64,000 nt of DNA, taken from Gammaproteobacteria bacterium. Its GTDB lineage: Bacteria > Pseudomonadota > Gammaproteobacteria > Chromatiales > Chromatiaceae. Position 1 is the stretch's first letter, and each line of letters begins with the position of its first letter. Below the pieces are notes generated by a model, which worked only from the letters and a program-made list of their open reading frames with translations, ran no database searches and was not told the origin of the DNA. Of this stretch, positions 1 through 7,924 are shown in pieces. The position numbers and the translations under genes are program-made. The stretch spans positions 1-64,000 of the forward strand of contig JAABTK010000014.1 in the NCBI GenBank assembly GCA_011389885.1, written 5' to 3'.

Positions 1-10
1 GGTAACGAGG

Positions 11-311
11 GGAAACCGGCAAAACTAAAGTTTTGCACTCCGGCCGACTGCTTGGAAACCGGCAAAACTAAAGTTTTGCACTCCAGCCGACTGCTTGGAA
101 ACCGGCAAAACTAAAGTTTTGCACTCCAGCCGATTGCTTGGAAACCGGCAAAACTAAAGTTTTGCACTCCAGCCGATTGCTTGGAAACCGGCAAAACTAA
201 AGTTTTGCACTCCAGCCGACTGCTTGGAAACCGGCAAAACTAAGGTTTTGCACTCCAGCCGACTGCTTGGAAACCGGCAAAACTAAAGTTTTGCACTCCA
301 GCCGAACGCTT
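11..311. repeat. Array of seven 43-bp palindrome-bearing units
   Basis: Units begin at 11, 54, 97, 140, 183, 226 and 269 with no spacer. Each holds the imperfect palindrome GCAAAACTAAAGTTTTGC (arms of 8, 2-nt centre) followed by a conserved flank. Only a few positions vary between units. There are no unique spacers, so this is not a CRISPR array. It resembles REP/BIME-type elements amplified as a small satellite. Confidence 0.95.
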
Positions 312-318
312 GGAGCGC

Positions 319-463
319 GTAGGATGGGCAAAGGCGCTCCCCCGTCATTGGCTTGGGTCGCGATCTAACAGCGCCGTGCCCATCGCAGGCGCTCGTGAGG
401 GGCACGGCGCTGAAAGGTTGGCGGATCTTTGAGGGTTTGCGGGAGCGCCTTTGCCCATCCTAC
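319..463. repeat. 145-bp foldback element, copy 1
   Basis: Outer arms at 319-341 and 441-463 are perfect 23-bp inverted repeats beginning GTAGGATGGGCAAAGG. A second perfect 13-bp inverted pair lies inside at 369-381 and 400-412. The whole unit can fold into one long hairpin. It is non-coding and has the form of a MITE or a structured REP. An intact copy is at 1107-1251 and a half copy at about 3411-3482. Confidence 0.9.
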
Positions 464-772
464 AGGGGAGGTGCGAAGGCCGCGGCGCTTGGAGTGAAAA
501 ACTTTAGTTTTTCCCGAGCGCAGCGAGGTTGGCAAGGGCCCCGAGCGGGTTTATCCAGCGCCTGGCGTTTCGGTATCACCCCGAAACCCCGGGGCGCATG
601 CAAAACTAAAGTTTTGCACTCCAGCCGAGCGCTTGGAGTGAAAAACTTTAGTTTTTCCCGAGCGTAGCGGGCATTAAATGCGCCTTTCTACGGCTGGCGG
701 GTGATATTTGCTTTTAATCTGCCGCTTTCGGGTCCGAACCGTGACACGCCAAGCAGAGCTTGCCAACAGGCA

Positions 773-793
773 TTACCAAGCGGAGCTTGGTAA
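773..793. repeat. Short perfect hairpin
   Basis: Nine-base arms TTACCAAGC and GCTTGGTAA flank GGA. Similar AAGC/GCTT hairpins recur in the gaps near 2400-2430 and 3530-3555. The hairpin straddles the left edge of the second duplication copy. Confidence 0.8.
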
Positions 794-798
794 CGAGG

Positions 799-1099
799 GG
801 AAACCGGCAAAACTAAAGTTTTGCACTCCGGCCGACTGCTTGGAAACCGGCAAAACTAAAGTTTTGCACTCCAGCCGACTGCTTGGAAACCGGCAAAACT
901 AAAGTTTTGCACTCCAGCCGATTGCTTGGAAACCGGCAAAACTAAAGTTTTGCACTCCAGCCGAGCGCTTGGAAACCGGCAAAACTAAAGTTTTGCACTC
1001 CAGCCGACTGCTTGGAAACCGGCAAAACTAAGGTTTTGCACTCCAGCCGACTGCTTGGAAACCGGCAAAACTAAAGTTTTGCACTCCAGCCGAACGCTT
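799..1099. repeat. Second array of seven 43-bp units
   Basis: Units begin at 799, 842, 885, 928, 971, 1014 and 1057 and have the same length and order as the first array. Both arrays hold the one unit carrying an internal A-to-G change (CTAAGG) as the sixth. The array was therefore copied as a block and not built up independently. Confidence 0.95.
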
Positions 1100-1106
1100 G
1101 GAGCGC

Positions 1107-1251
1107 GTAGGATGGGCAAAGGCGCTCCCCCGTCATTGGCTTGGGTCGCGATCTAACAGCGCCGTGCCCATCGCAGGCGCTCGTGAGGGGCACGGCGCTG
1201 AAAGGTTGGCGGATCTTTGAGGTTTTGCGGGAGCGCCTTTGCCCATCCTAC
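1107..1251. repeat. 145-bp foldback element, copy 2
   Basis: Same length and same 23-bp outer arms as 319-463, with very few internal differences. It lies immediately downstream of the second 43-bp array. Confidence 0.9.
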
Positions 1252-1368
1252 TAGGGGCGAGGTGCGAAGGCCGCGGCGCTTGGAGTGAAAAACTTTTGCT
1301 ATGTTCAAGGTGCGGTCTATGCGTGATTCAGGTAGCCCTGATCGGGGCGCGGGAGCGCCGGGGGATGG

Positions 1369-1392
1369 GTGACACCGCGGGAGCGGTGTCAC
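1369..1392. repeat. Dispersed GTGAC/GTCAC hairpin
   Basis: Perfect 10-base arms GTGACACCGC and GCGGTGTCAC around GGGA. An identical copy with similar left flank lies at 34706-34729, and a variant at 3385-3408. It sits just downstream of the Fic gene end and may act as a transcript end, but no T-run follows. Confidence 0.85.
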
Positions 1393-1470
1393 CAGCAAGA
1401 TCGCGGATCAGGTTGAGCGGGGATTGGCGGAGACAGTGGACGAGTCCTACGCGGGGTTTTAGGCTCATGG

Positions 1471-2220
1471 TCACTTCTCCGAGGAGATGCCGAGGGCGAA
1501 CCAATAGGGCTCGAAGCTCTCCTCGACGATGGCTGCGGCCAGTTCCAGGAAGGGTTCGTAGTCCTCATCCACATGGGCGGCGTCCAGGGCCTGGTAGTAG
1601 GCCAGTCGTCGTTCCACGGGAAGGATGGCGGCGGGAAAGCCGTTCTTCATCAGCTCCAGGTTCGTCAACAGGCGAGCGGTGCGCCCGTTGCCGTCGGTAA
1701 AGGGGTGGATTTTCACGAAATCGACATGCAGGCGGGCCGCGCGTTCCACCGGGTGCCGGGTGTCGGCCTGGTGGCGATAGCAGGAGATCAGGGCCTCCAT
1801 GTCGCTTGCCAGTTGCACGCTTTCGGGGGGACGGTGGCGGGCGCCGGCGATGGTGACGTTGATGCGGCGATAACGCCCGGCGTTGTCGTCGTCGATATTC
1901 TTTAGCACCAGCCCGTGGATGTTCTTGATCTGCCATTCGGAGAGTGGTTCCTGATCCCGCACCAACTCCTCTACGTACTGAATCGCGTCCCGGTGGTTGA
2001 TCGCCTCGAAATGTTCCCGCAACGACTTGCCGCCTACCGTGATGCCCTCCAGCACCACCCGCGTCTCCTTGAGGGTCAGGGTATTGCCCTCGATGGCGTT
2101 GGAGTGATAGGTCCAGTCCACCACCAGGGCCTCGTGGAGGTTTTCGAGGGCGGCCTTGGGGAGGGGGCGGTGAGAATCCAGTAGCGCCTTGAGTTTGTCG
2201 AGCTTTTCAAATGGGGTCAT
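1471..2220 (-). CDS. Fic-domain protein (AMP-transferase family)
   Basis: 249 aa. The Fic active-site motif is clear: HPFTDGNGRTARLL from about residue 172, with catalytic His172 and the GNGR anion-binding loop. Fic proteins transfer AMP, or another nucleotide moiety, from a nucleotide to Ser/Thr/Tyr of target proteins. Residues 40-46 read SNAIEGN, which matches the inhibitory (S/T)xxxE(G/N) helix. Here it precedes the Fic core in the same chain, so this is a self-inhibited class II Fic. An N-terminal Fic_N-like helical segment precedes it. The ATG at 2220 lacks a good ribosome site. The gene stands alone between repeat fields, so its target cannot be guessed from neighbours. Confidence 0.9.
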   Translation of the reverse strand: MTPFEKLDKLKALLDSHRPLPKAALENLHEALVVDWTYHSNAIEGNTLTLKETRVVLEGITVGGKSLREHFEAINHRDAIQYVEELVRDQEPLSEWQIKNIHGLVLKNIDDDNAGRYRRINVTIAGARHRPPESVQLASDMEALISCYRHQADTRHPVERAARLHVDFVKIHPFTDGNGRTARLLTNLELMKNGFPAAILPVERRLAYYQALDAAHVDEDYEPFLELAAAIVEESFEPYWFALGISSEK

Positions 2221-2893
2221 TTTCGTTTTCTGTCATTGCGCCGATAGCGGTCGCGGATTTCGCCCGCGCGGGATTAGTTTTGGAGCCTGGCTTCGTTGGG
2301 GATGGCTTCATCCGGGCTACTTGCTGGTTGAACAGGGCTTGGCGGCGATCCTGGTCGAGTCCTTCGAGGTTCATGGGTTGGGGCAGCTAGGGCTGCCAAG
2401 ACCCAAGCTCCCAAGCTGGGGCTTGGGAACTAGCAAAACTAAAGTTTTGCACTCCAGCCGACTGCTTGGGGTGAAAAACTTTAGTTTTTCCCGAGCGCAG
2501 CGAGGTTGGTAAGGCCCCGAGGCGGTTTTGTCCAACGCCCTGGGCGTTTCAGGATAGCCAACCCCCCGGAAACAGGCAAAACTAAAGTTTTGCACTCCGG
2601 CCGACTGCTTGGGGTGAAAAACTTTGCTTGGGAACCCGCGTCTTGGCCGCTCTGCTGCCCGAACCTCGCCAAGCGGGGCTTGGACGACGGCATTCCTAAG
2701 GCCGGGGCTTGGGCGCGCTGAAGGCCAAGGCCATTCGTCGCCTGCATCGCGCTTGCAAAGCGCCCCCACAGGCGGCGCTGCGGCTTTTTCTCGTCACGCC
2801 GCCCGGCGGCGTAACGCATCATGGCCGGCGCTGGTTGGGGATGGTGCGTTACGGCGCGCGGCAATGCGGTTGTTCGCGCTGGTTCCCAATCTT

Positions 2894-2925
2894 GATCGTT
2901 CCTACGCTCCAGCGTGGGAACGATC
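2894..2925. repeat. GATCGTTCC hairpin
   Basis: Arms GATCGTTCC and GGAACGATC enclose a second ACGCT/AGCGT stem with one unpaired base on each side. It belongs to the GTTCCCACGC/GCGTGGGAAC hairpin type that recurs at 42127-42151. Confidence 0.8.
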
Positions 2926-3384
2926 GAAAGGAGGTTCATACCAGACTCCAGTCACGGATATAGACGAACGCTATTTTGACAGGTTACGCGGTTGAATGCA
3001 GCTGTGCGGGAGTCGTCGGTTAATGGCCAAGAGGAGATCGTGGGATGAAGGCGTTCGACCTCGGTTCTGCTAACCCCATCTCGTCCGATCGCCGGTGAAT
3101 GGGGTGCATATCCGGCCAACCACGTTCCCCTCGTTCCCACGCCCCAGCGTGGGGCGTGCCTGGCGGGCGCTTCGCGCCCACAGCCAGCGATGCCCGCGCC
3201 GCGCGGGGCGTCACGGGTCGTCTGCTCGTGCATGGCTTGTGACCATTTGCGGTCCTCCGGCTAGCTGGGGGGTTGGCGCGAGTAAGACGCAAGTCCCGCG
3301 CCGGAGTGCGGGAAAGGGCTTAATCCGCAACCGCGCGGCAGCGCGGCTTCGCTCGGGTCCCCGGCGCAGGGGCGCCGAGCATGC

Positions 3385-3408
3385 GTGACCACGCTGGAGC
3401 GTGGTCAC
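3385..3408. repeat. GTGACCACGCT hairpin
   Basis: Perfect 11-base arms GTGACCACGCT and AGCGTGGTCAC around GG. It is related to the hairpins at 1369-1392 and 34706-34729, with different but still paired arm bases. Confidence 0.8.
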
Positions 3409-3410
3409 GA

Positions 3411-3482
3411 GGGGCAAAGGCGCTCCCCCGCCATTGGTTTGGGTCGCGATCTATCAGCGCCGTGCCCATCGCAGGCGCCTGT
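3411..3482. repeat. Half copy of the 145-bp foldback element
   Basis: Matches the left half of the elements at 319 and 1107 from GGGCAAAGGCGCTCCC through the inner arm, then ends. The right arm is missing, so it looks like a decayed or truncated copy. Confidence 0.75.
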
Positions 3483-3719
3483 TAAAGAACCACGGATAGA
3501 CACAGAGTGGTGAATGGTGATTGCGCTGGTTCCCAAGCTCTGTGGGAACCCGCGTCGTAAAGATCCCGCCTGCCGTTTGCTGCGCGATCGCTTGTACAGG
3601 CGTCCGTGTTTGGTGAACCAGGTCAGAGGTCTGCCTGTCGCGCAGTTCGCGGTGGAGTTGAAGCCCGGGCTCTGGGTGTGGAGCCCGGGCCTCGGTCTGG
3701 CAATGGGCTGTTTCGCCCC

Positions 3720-4970
3720 TTAGCGCTGGGCGAAGGTGTCTTGAAACAGGTTGCCGGCCCAGTCGAACATTTCGTCGTAGTATTCACGGCTGGGGTGCGC
3801 GGCTTCGCCCATGGACTCGGGGACGGGCTGCATGGCGCCGCTGGCCGGGTCGTAGCGGAAGACGCCGGTGAGGAAGGACGCGGTATCGGCGGTGATGGGG
3901 GTGTAGCAGGCCGAGTTGGTCTTGGGCGAGGCCAGGGGTTGGCCGCCGTTAAGTAGTCGGATTACCGCGTCCGCGCAGATCTTGGCCTCGGAGTTGGCGA
4001 TGTGTCCCGCCTTGGGTTGGCCGGTGCCCTGGGCGTCGCCGATGATATGCACGTTGGGGACGGCGGTGCTGGCGTAGCTCAGCGGGTCCACCCCGGCCCA
4101 TTTGTCGCCGCCGCTGTTGGCGAGCCCGGCGTCGCGCAGCAATTGGGGGGCGCGGTGGGGCGGGATTACGTTCAGGGTGTCGGCCTGGAATTCGCCTACG
4201 TTGGTGGTCAACACCCGGGCGGCGGAGTCCACGCCCTGCACCTGGACGTTGGTGCGGTAGTCGATGATGCCGGCGTAGAGGCCGTTGAAGGCGGTCTCGA
4301 AGGTGCGGCGGGCGGCGGTGATGTTGGGGTTGGCGTCGAGCACCGTGACCCGCGAGCCGGGCTTGTGGCGTTGCAGAAAGTCGGCCACCGCGCAGGCCCG
4401 CTCGTAGGGTCCGGGCGGACAGCGGTAGGGGGCCGGCGGGATGCTGAGGACGAAATCGCCGCCGGCGGGCATGGCCTGAAGTTGCTGCTGTAATAGCAGG
4501 GTCTGGTCGCCGGCCTTCCAGGCGTGGGGCACGCGGTTTATGTCCAGGCCGGGCACGGCGTCGAACTCCACCCCGGGGGCCAGGATCAGGCGATCATAGG
4601 CCACGGACCCGCCGCCGGCCAGGCTTAGGGTTTGAGCGGTGGTGTCGATGCCGGCCACCCGGTCATGGCGCACCCGTACGCCGAAGCGCGAGCGCAGGTC
4701 GGCATAGTCGAAGGTGATGCGGTCGAGCCCCAGTTCGTTTACCACCACTAGGTTGCTGAGCACGCAGGAATGGTACTGGGGGTTGGGTTCGATCAGGGTG
4801 ACCTCCAGCTGCGGCGCCCAGTGCTTGAGGTACTTGGCGGCGGTGGCCCCGCCGAAGCCCCCGCCCACCACCACCACATGGGCGTTGGCGGCGGCGCGTA
4901 AGATGCCCGGGAAGGTTGCAACCCCCAGGCCGAGGCCCAGGGTCTTGAGGAAATTGCGGCGAGTGCTCAT
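3720..4970 (-). CDS. fccB: Flavocytochrome c sulfide dehydrogenase, flavoprotein subunit
   Basis: 416 aa from the ATG at 4970, which has GGAG eight bases upstream. An upstream in-frame extension is only the shadow of the acidic repeat in the neighbouring gene. FccB oxidises sulfide in the periplasm and passes electrons through FAD to its cytochrome partner. Residues 3-9 (TRRNFLK) form a twin-arginine signal. The FAD-binding loop GGGFGG is at 36-41. YHSC at 66-69 supplies the likely Cys for covalent FAD. CPPGPYERAC begins at residue 184, and its Cys184 is a likely redox cysteine, with another in NSACYTPI near the C-terminus. It lies 49 bases downstream of a cytochrome c gene, the usual fccA-fccB order. 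Confidence 0.93.
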   Translation of the reverse strand: MSTRRNFLKTLGLGLGVATFPGILRAAANAHVVVVGGGFGGATAAKYLKHWAPQLEVTLIEPNPQYHSCVLSNLVVVNELGLDRITFDYADLRSRFGVRVRHDRVAGIDTTAQTLSLAGGGSVAYDRLILAPGVEFDAVPGLDINRVPHAWKAGDQTLLLQQQLQAMPAGGDFVLSIPPAPYRCPPGPYERACAVADFLQRHKPGSRVTVLDANPNITAARRTFETAFNGLYAGIIDYRTNVQVQGVDSAARVLTTNVGEFQADTLNVIPPHRAPQLLRDAGLANSGGDKWAGVDPLSYASTAVPNVHIIGDAQGTGQPKAGHIANSEAKICADAVIRLLNGGQPLASPKTNSACYTPITADTASFLTGVFRYDPASGAMQPVPESMGEAAHPSREYYDEMFDWAGNLFQDTFAQR

Positions 4971-5019
4971 AGCGGTTTCTCCAGCGTGGTCAGGGAAGGG
5001 TTCGTGTAGACGGGTCGGT

Positions 5020-5907
5020 TTAGTCATCGTCACCCTCCCGCTCGTTGTCATCGTCATCGTCATCGTCATCGCGCTCGCTATCGTCATCGCGCTCGTCATC
5101 GCTATCGCTATCGCTATCGCTATCGCTATCGCTGTCGCTGTCGCCTCCCGCATTCAGCCCGCCGAACCAAGCGGCGATGCTCTGCACCTCTTGAGCCGTG
5201 TAGCCCAGGGCCTGAAAATGCATGATCCCGTCGTCTTCGAGTTGGAATTCGCGGAACTCCTCAATCAGCTCGTCGGCCTCCTCGGTCAGGCCGTCGATGC
5301 CGGTGTAGGAGACGCCGTCCGGCCCGTGGCATTGGGCGCATTGGCTGGCCAGCAGGCGGCCGGCCGAGGCGGTGGTGATCTGCGGGTCATTCGCCCCGGG
5401 GGGCGTGGGCTGGAGGTCGTCGTCGCCGTCGTAATTGAGGTCGTCATCGGCCCAGCCGTCGCCGTCGTGATCGCCCGCATCGGCCGGGTTGTCGGTCACC
5501 GTCAGCCGAACCCGCTCCAGGGCCTGGCGACCGCCTACCCAGTTATCGCTCTGCATTACGTTGCTGCCGCTTTGGGCGAGCACCAGAAACAGCGGGTAAC
5601 TGCCGGGCGGCAGGCCTTCGGCGGAGAAGCTGCCGAGGTCCACCTCGCCCCGAAAATCCCCCGCAGCCACCGGGGCTGGGCTGTCCGAAAAGCCTTCGGG
5701 ACCGAAGAAATGCAGCTGGCCGTAGGCCTTCATGGCTAGGTAGAGGTCGCCCTTCGCGGGCGTGTCGAAATAGGCCTGGGGTGCGATGGTCTGGTTCGGA
5801 CCGGAGATCAGGCTGCGGTCGAGCCGCAGCTCGTAGGCCTGGGCCGTGCTCAGGCCCATTGCGCCGAGCAGCAGCGCCCCGGCGGTCAGGGGAATGGGGT
5901 GTTTCAT
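5020..5907 (-). CDS. Exported cytochrome c with acidic repeat tail, partner of FccB
   Basis: 295 aa. A Sec signal peptide ends near residue 24 (TAQA). Residues 25-140 look like a beta-rich domain I do not recognise. DHDGDGWADDDLNYDGDDD (about 147-164) resembles EF-hand or thrombospondin-3 type calcium loops. A single CAQCH haem site is at 190-194, with MHF as a possible Met ligand region. From about residue 253 the chain is pure Ser-Asp, then Asp/Glu/Arg repeats, encoded by GATAGC hexamers (about 5100-5145) and Asp-codon runs. Position before fccB suggests it is the electron acceptor of the sulfide dehydrogenase (FccA-like), but the added domain and tail differ from a standard FccA. Confidence 0.85.
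   Translation of the reverse strand: MKHPIPLTAGALLLGAMGLSTAQAYELRLDRSLISGPNQTIAPQAYFDTPAKGDLYLAMKAYGQLHFFGPEGFSDSPAPVAAGDFRGEVDLGSFSAEGLPPGSYPLFLVLAQSGSNVMQSDNWVGGRQALERVRLTVTDNPADAGDHDGDGWADDDLNYDGDDDLQPTPPGANDPQITTASAGRLLASQCAQCHGPDGVSYTGIDGLTEEADELIEEFREFQLEDDGIMHFQALGYTAQEVQSIAAWFGGLNAGGDSDSDSDSDSDSDSDDERDDDSERDDDDDDDDNEREGDDD
5040..5146. repeat. In-frame microsatellite coding an acidic tail
   Basis: Tracts of ATCGTC and GCTATC-type hexamers on the plus strand code for Asp runs and (Ser-Asp)n on the minus strand. Such tracts change length by slippage. Hexamer steps would keep the frame while altering tail length. Confidence 0.9.
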
Positions 5908-6355
5908 GGTGTTCGCCTCCTGTTTTTCGGTTGGTACTGCCTTTGGTGGGAACGGGCCTCGGGTCGCTCCCGTCCTCTGCCTATGTAGTCTGCCGGGTCA
6001 ACCTTAACCGAACCTTAAATCCCGCACCGGAGGCGGCGGGCGGGGCTTTTTTGTGCCGGTTTTGGGATTACGGCCTGGGTGGGCGCCCCAGGGGCGATGG
6101 TCAGATTGGGCGCAGAGCCCTCGGGTGCAGAGATCGATTCGGCCTCTTCGCGCCCCAGCGGCCTCGCCCCGCAACTACCGAACCTTAAAGCGTATAGGCC
6201 ACAAGGGAATCTCAGGCTTGCACTAAGTTTGAGGTTGGTTACACTAGCGGCGACTCGGCCTAGACTGGTTCCAAAGTGGGATTCGGTCACAAGGCCGCAT
6301 ATTGGATCGGGTCCGTGCGACCTGAATCGTGAACGATAAAAATATGAGGACCGCT
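5908..6355. other. Divergent intergenic region with promoters
   Basis: 448 bases between the cytochrome gene (minus) and the peroxidase (plus). It contains CGAACCTTAAA twice, at about 6008 and 6179, and the promoter candidate at 6218-6245. No gene is seen. The cytochrome on the minus strand has a GGAGG-type ribosome site in AGGAGGCGAAC just upstream of its ATG. Confidence 0.7.
6218..6245 (+). promoter_or_regulatory. Candidate sigma-70 promoter for the cytochrome c peroxidase
   Basis: TTGCAC at 6218-6223 and TACACT at 6240-6245 are separated by 16 bases, about 110 bases before the start codon. Spacing and sequence are close to consensus. No matching operator was recognised. Confidence 0.5.
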
Positions 6356-7357
6356 ATGAGTCACAAAACAACCCTGACGCTGATTTCACTCGCTGTTTCG
6401 ATGGCCGCCGGCGGCGCATCCGCCAAAGAGCCCATTGATCCGATCCGGCCGGTTCAAGAGATCAATCTGGCCCAGGTGGAGCTGGGCAAGAAGCTCTACT
6501 TCGATCCCCGCCTCTCTAAGTCCGGCTTCATTTCCTGCAACTCGTGTCACAACCTGAGCATGGGCGGCACCGACAACATCAAGACCTCCATCGGCCACAA
6601 CTGGCAGCAGGGGCCGATCAATGCGCCCACGGTGCTGAATTCCAGCCTCAATTTGGCCCAATTTTGGGACGGTCGCGCCAAGGATCTCAAGGAGCAGGCC
6701 GGCGGCCCCATCGCCAACCCGGGTGAAATGGCCTCCAACCACGTCCTGGCGATCGAGGTGCTGGAATCCATCCCCGAATACCGGGTGGAGTTCAAGCAGG
6801 TCTTCGGCACGGAAAAGATCACCATCGATGAGGTGACCCAGGCCATCGCCGAGTTCGAAAAGACCCTGGTCACCCCCAACTCGCCGTTCGACCAATGGCT
6901 GCTGGGTGACGAAGACGCGTTGACCGCCAAGGAGAAGGAAGGCTACGCGCTGTTCAAAAACAGCGGTTGCGTGGCTTGCCACAACGGCGAGGCCGTGGGC
7001 GGCAACTCCTTCCAGAAGATGGGTGCGGTGGAAGCCTACCAGACCGATAACCCCGCCGAGGGCCTGAGCGCGGTGACCGGCAAAGACGCCGACCGCTTTA
7101 AGTTCAAGGTGCCCACCCTGCGTAACGTGGAGCTGACCTACCCGTACTTCCACGACGGCGAGGCCGAGACCTTGGAAGAGGCGGTGGAGCTGATGGGCCG
7201 CCTGCAGCTCGGCAAGAAGTTCACCGAGGAGGAGAATGCCAAGGTCGTGGCCTTCCTGAAGAGCTTGACCGGTGATCAGCCTGCCTTCCAAATGCCGATC
7301 CTGCCGCCGTCCACCGCGAAGACGCCGCGTCCGCAGCCTTTCGGCGAGGATTCCTAA
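6356..7357 (+). CDS. Diheme cytochrome c peroxidase
   Basis: 333 aa from the ATG at 6356, chosen over two upstream starts because GAGGA sits six bases before it. The signal peptide ends near residue 23 (ASA). Haem sites are CNSCH (61-65) and CVACH (205-209), the order expected for the low-potential peroxidatic and high-potential electron-transfer haems of the CcpA/MauG family. The conserved peroxidase text FWDGRAKDLKEQAGGPIANPG is visible, with YPYFHDGEAETLEEAV after the second haem. The enzyme reduces hydrogen peroxide to water in the periplasm using electrons from small c-type cytochromes. It is a single-gene unit with promoter and terminator. Confidence 0.95.
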   Translation: MSHKTTLTLISLAVSMAAGGASAKEPIDPIRPVQEINLAQVELGKKLYFDPRLSKSGFISCNSCHNLSMGGTDNIKTSIGHNWQQGPINAPTVLNSSLNLAQFWDGRAKDLKEQAGGPIANPGEMASNHVLAIEVLESIPEYRVEFKQVFGTEKITIDEVTQAIAEFEKTLVTPNSPFDQWLLGDEDALTAKEKEGYALFKNSGCVACHNGEAVGGNSFQKMGAVEAYQTDNPAEGLSAVTGKDADRFKFKVPTLRNVELTYPYFHDGEAETLEEAVELMGRLQLGKKFTEEENAKVVAFLKSLTGDQPAFQMPILPPSTAKTPRPQPFGEDS

Positions 7358-7446
7358 GCCCGCAGGGGCGCAAGCGCCAAAAGCCGGTTGATTACGGCTA
7401 GGCCCGCCGCGCTGGGCGGGCCGTGATGGTCTGAAGGCGCTGTTCC

Positions 7447-7484
7447 AAAAAAAGCCCCGGCCTTGAGGTCCGGGGCTTTTTTTT
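7447..7484 (+). terminator. Rho-independent terminator after the peroxidase gene
   Basis: An A-run, the stem AGCCCCGG / CCGGGGCT with a short loop, then eight T residues. It is 90 bases after the stop codon and could act in both directions. Confidence 0.9.
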
Positions 7485-7506
7485 GGCTAGTGCGGCTGCG
7501 CGCAAA

Positions 7507-7920
7507 TAGCGGAAACAACGCCATTTAGGATCGCAGAGGGTGCCGAGGGGATTTTGGTTAAAAACTGGGGGGCCCATGGGCGGTTGGTTGCATCAAGGGT
7601 TCCCTCCCCGGTGCGGGGCGGGACCGCATCATGGTCTAGTCACGCCCCCCAAGGCGTGTTAGGTTCCGCCTGTAGCGAAGGGGGGTATTCGCGCCCATTC
7701 GCGGTTCAATGGCCCGCTTCGCCTCGGTCCCGCACGAGTCCAAGCGATGCGCCGCGTTCCTCGGCGCAGCCTATTCCCGGCACGAGCAGAGCGGCGCCGA
7801 AGGCCCTATCAGGGCGCTAAGAAAAAACCTTTTCCTCTCTGCGCCCTCTGCGGTTCTCCGCGTGCTCTGCGTTCCGAGGGCGGCTGGGTTGTTTCCGATA
7901 CTTAGGCGGGGTCGCACTAG
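7507..7920. repeat. MITE-like dispersed element, copy A1
   Basis: The left end GCGGAAACAACGCCATTTAG and the right end, whose complement reads TATCGGAAACAACC..., are imperfect inverted repeats. They are followed on the inside by GGAACGCAG/CGCAGAGG-type text. The same ends occur at 9826-10298 and, inverted, at 54731-55108. The centre of this copy differs from the other two and includes a GATGCGCC hairpin at about 7744-7776. No gene is supported in this gap. Confidence 0.75.
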
Positions 7921-7924
7921 CCGC

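Larger units (their letters stand above)
1..503. repeat. Copy 1 of a 788-bp-spaced direct duplication
   Basis: The first 500 bases reappear almost unchanged at 789-1291, offset by 788 bases. Each copy contains seven 43-bp units, a 145-bp foldback and a following stretch that starts a REP-like hairpin. The copy probably begins left of the window, because the text at position 1 matches the middle of a hairpin present at 773-793. No gene is supported here: open frames across the block are repeat translations. Confidence 0.95.
789..1291. repeat. Copy 2 of the 788-bp-spaced direct duplication
   Basis: Near-identical to 1-503. The copies differ at single positions, including the flank of one 43-bp unit, and diverge after the start of the REP-like hairpin near 1285. 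The spacer 504-788 is present once in the window and itself contains inverted REP-like hairpins near 600-655. Confidence 0.95.
2221..3719. other. Repeat-rich intergenic region, no supported gene
   Basis: This 1.5-kb gap holds REP-like CAAAACT/AGTTTTG palindromes in both orientations (about 2431-2500 and 2575-2625), AAGC/GCTT hairpins, a long hairpin at 2894-2925, a GTGACC hairpin at 3385-3408 and half of the 145-bp foldback at 3411-3482. A stretch near 2812-2875 matches the repeat family also found at 24200-24370 and 31640-31860. Open frames here have repeat-derived composition and no recognisable domain. Confidence 0.8.

Noticed and set aside
11-311. CRISPR array
   Set aside because: Units abut at 43-bp period with no unique spacers, and no cas gene is present.
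353-902. Proteins encoded in the 43-bp arrays
   Set aside because: Translations are direct repeats of the palindrome and have no start signals.
4971-5153. N-terminal extension of FccB rich in Ala-Ile and Met-Thr repeats
   Set aside because: It comes from the neighbouring gene's hexamer repeats. The twin-arginine start at 4970 has a proper ribosome site.
4714-5739. Long plus-strand open frame with Ile/Val/Ala repeats
   Set aside because: It is the antisense shadow of the Asp/Ser repeat in the cytochrome gene and of fccB.
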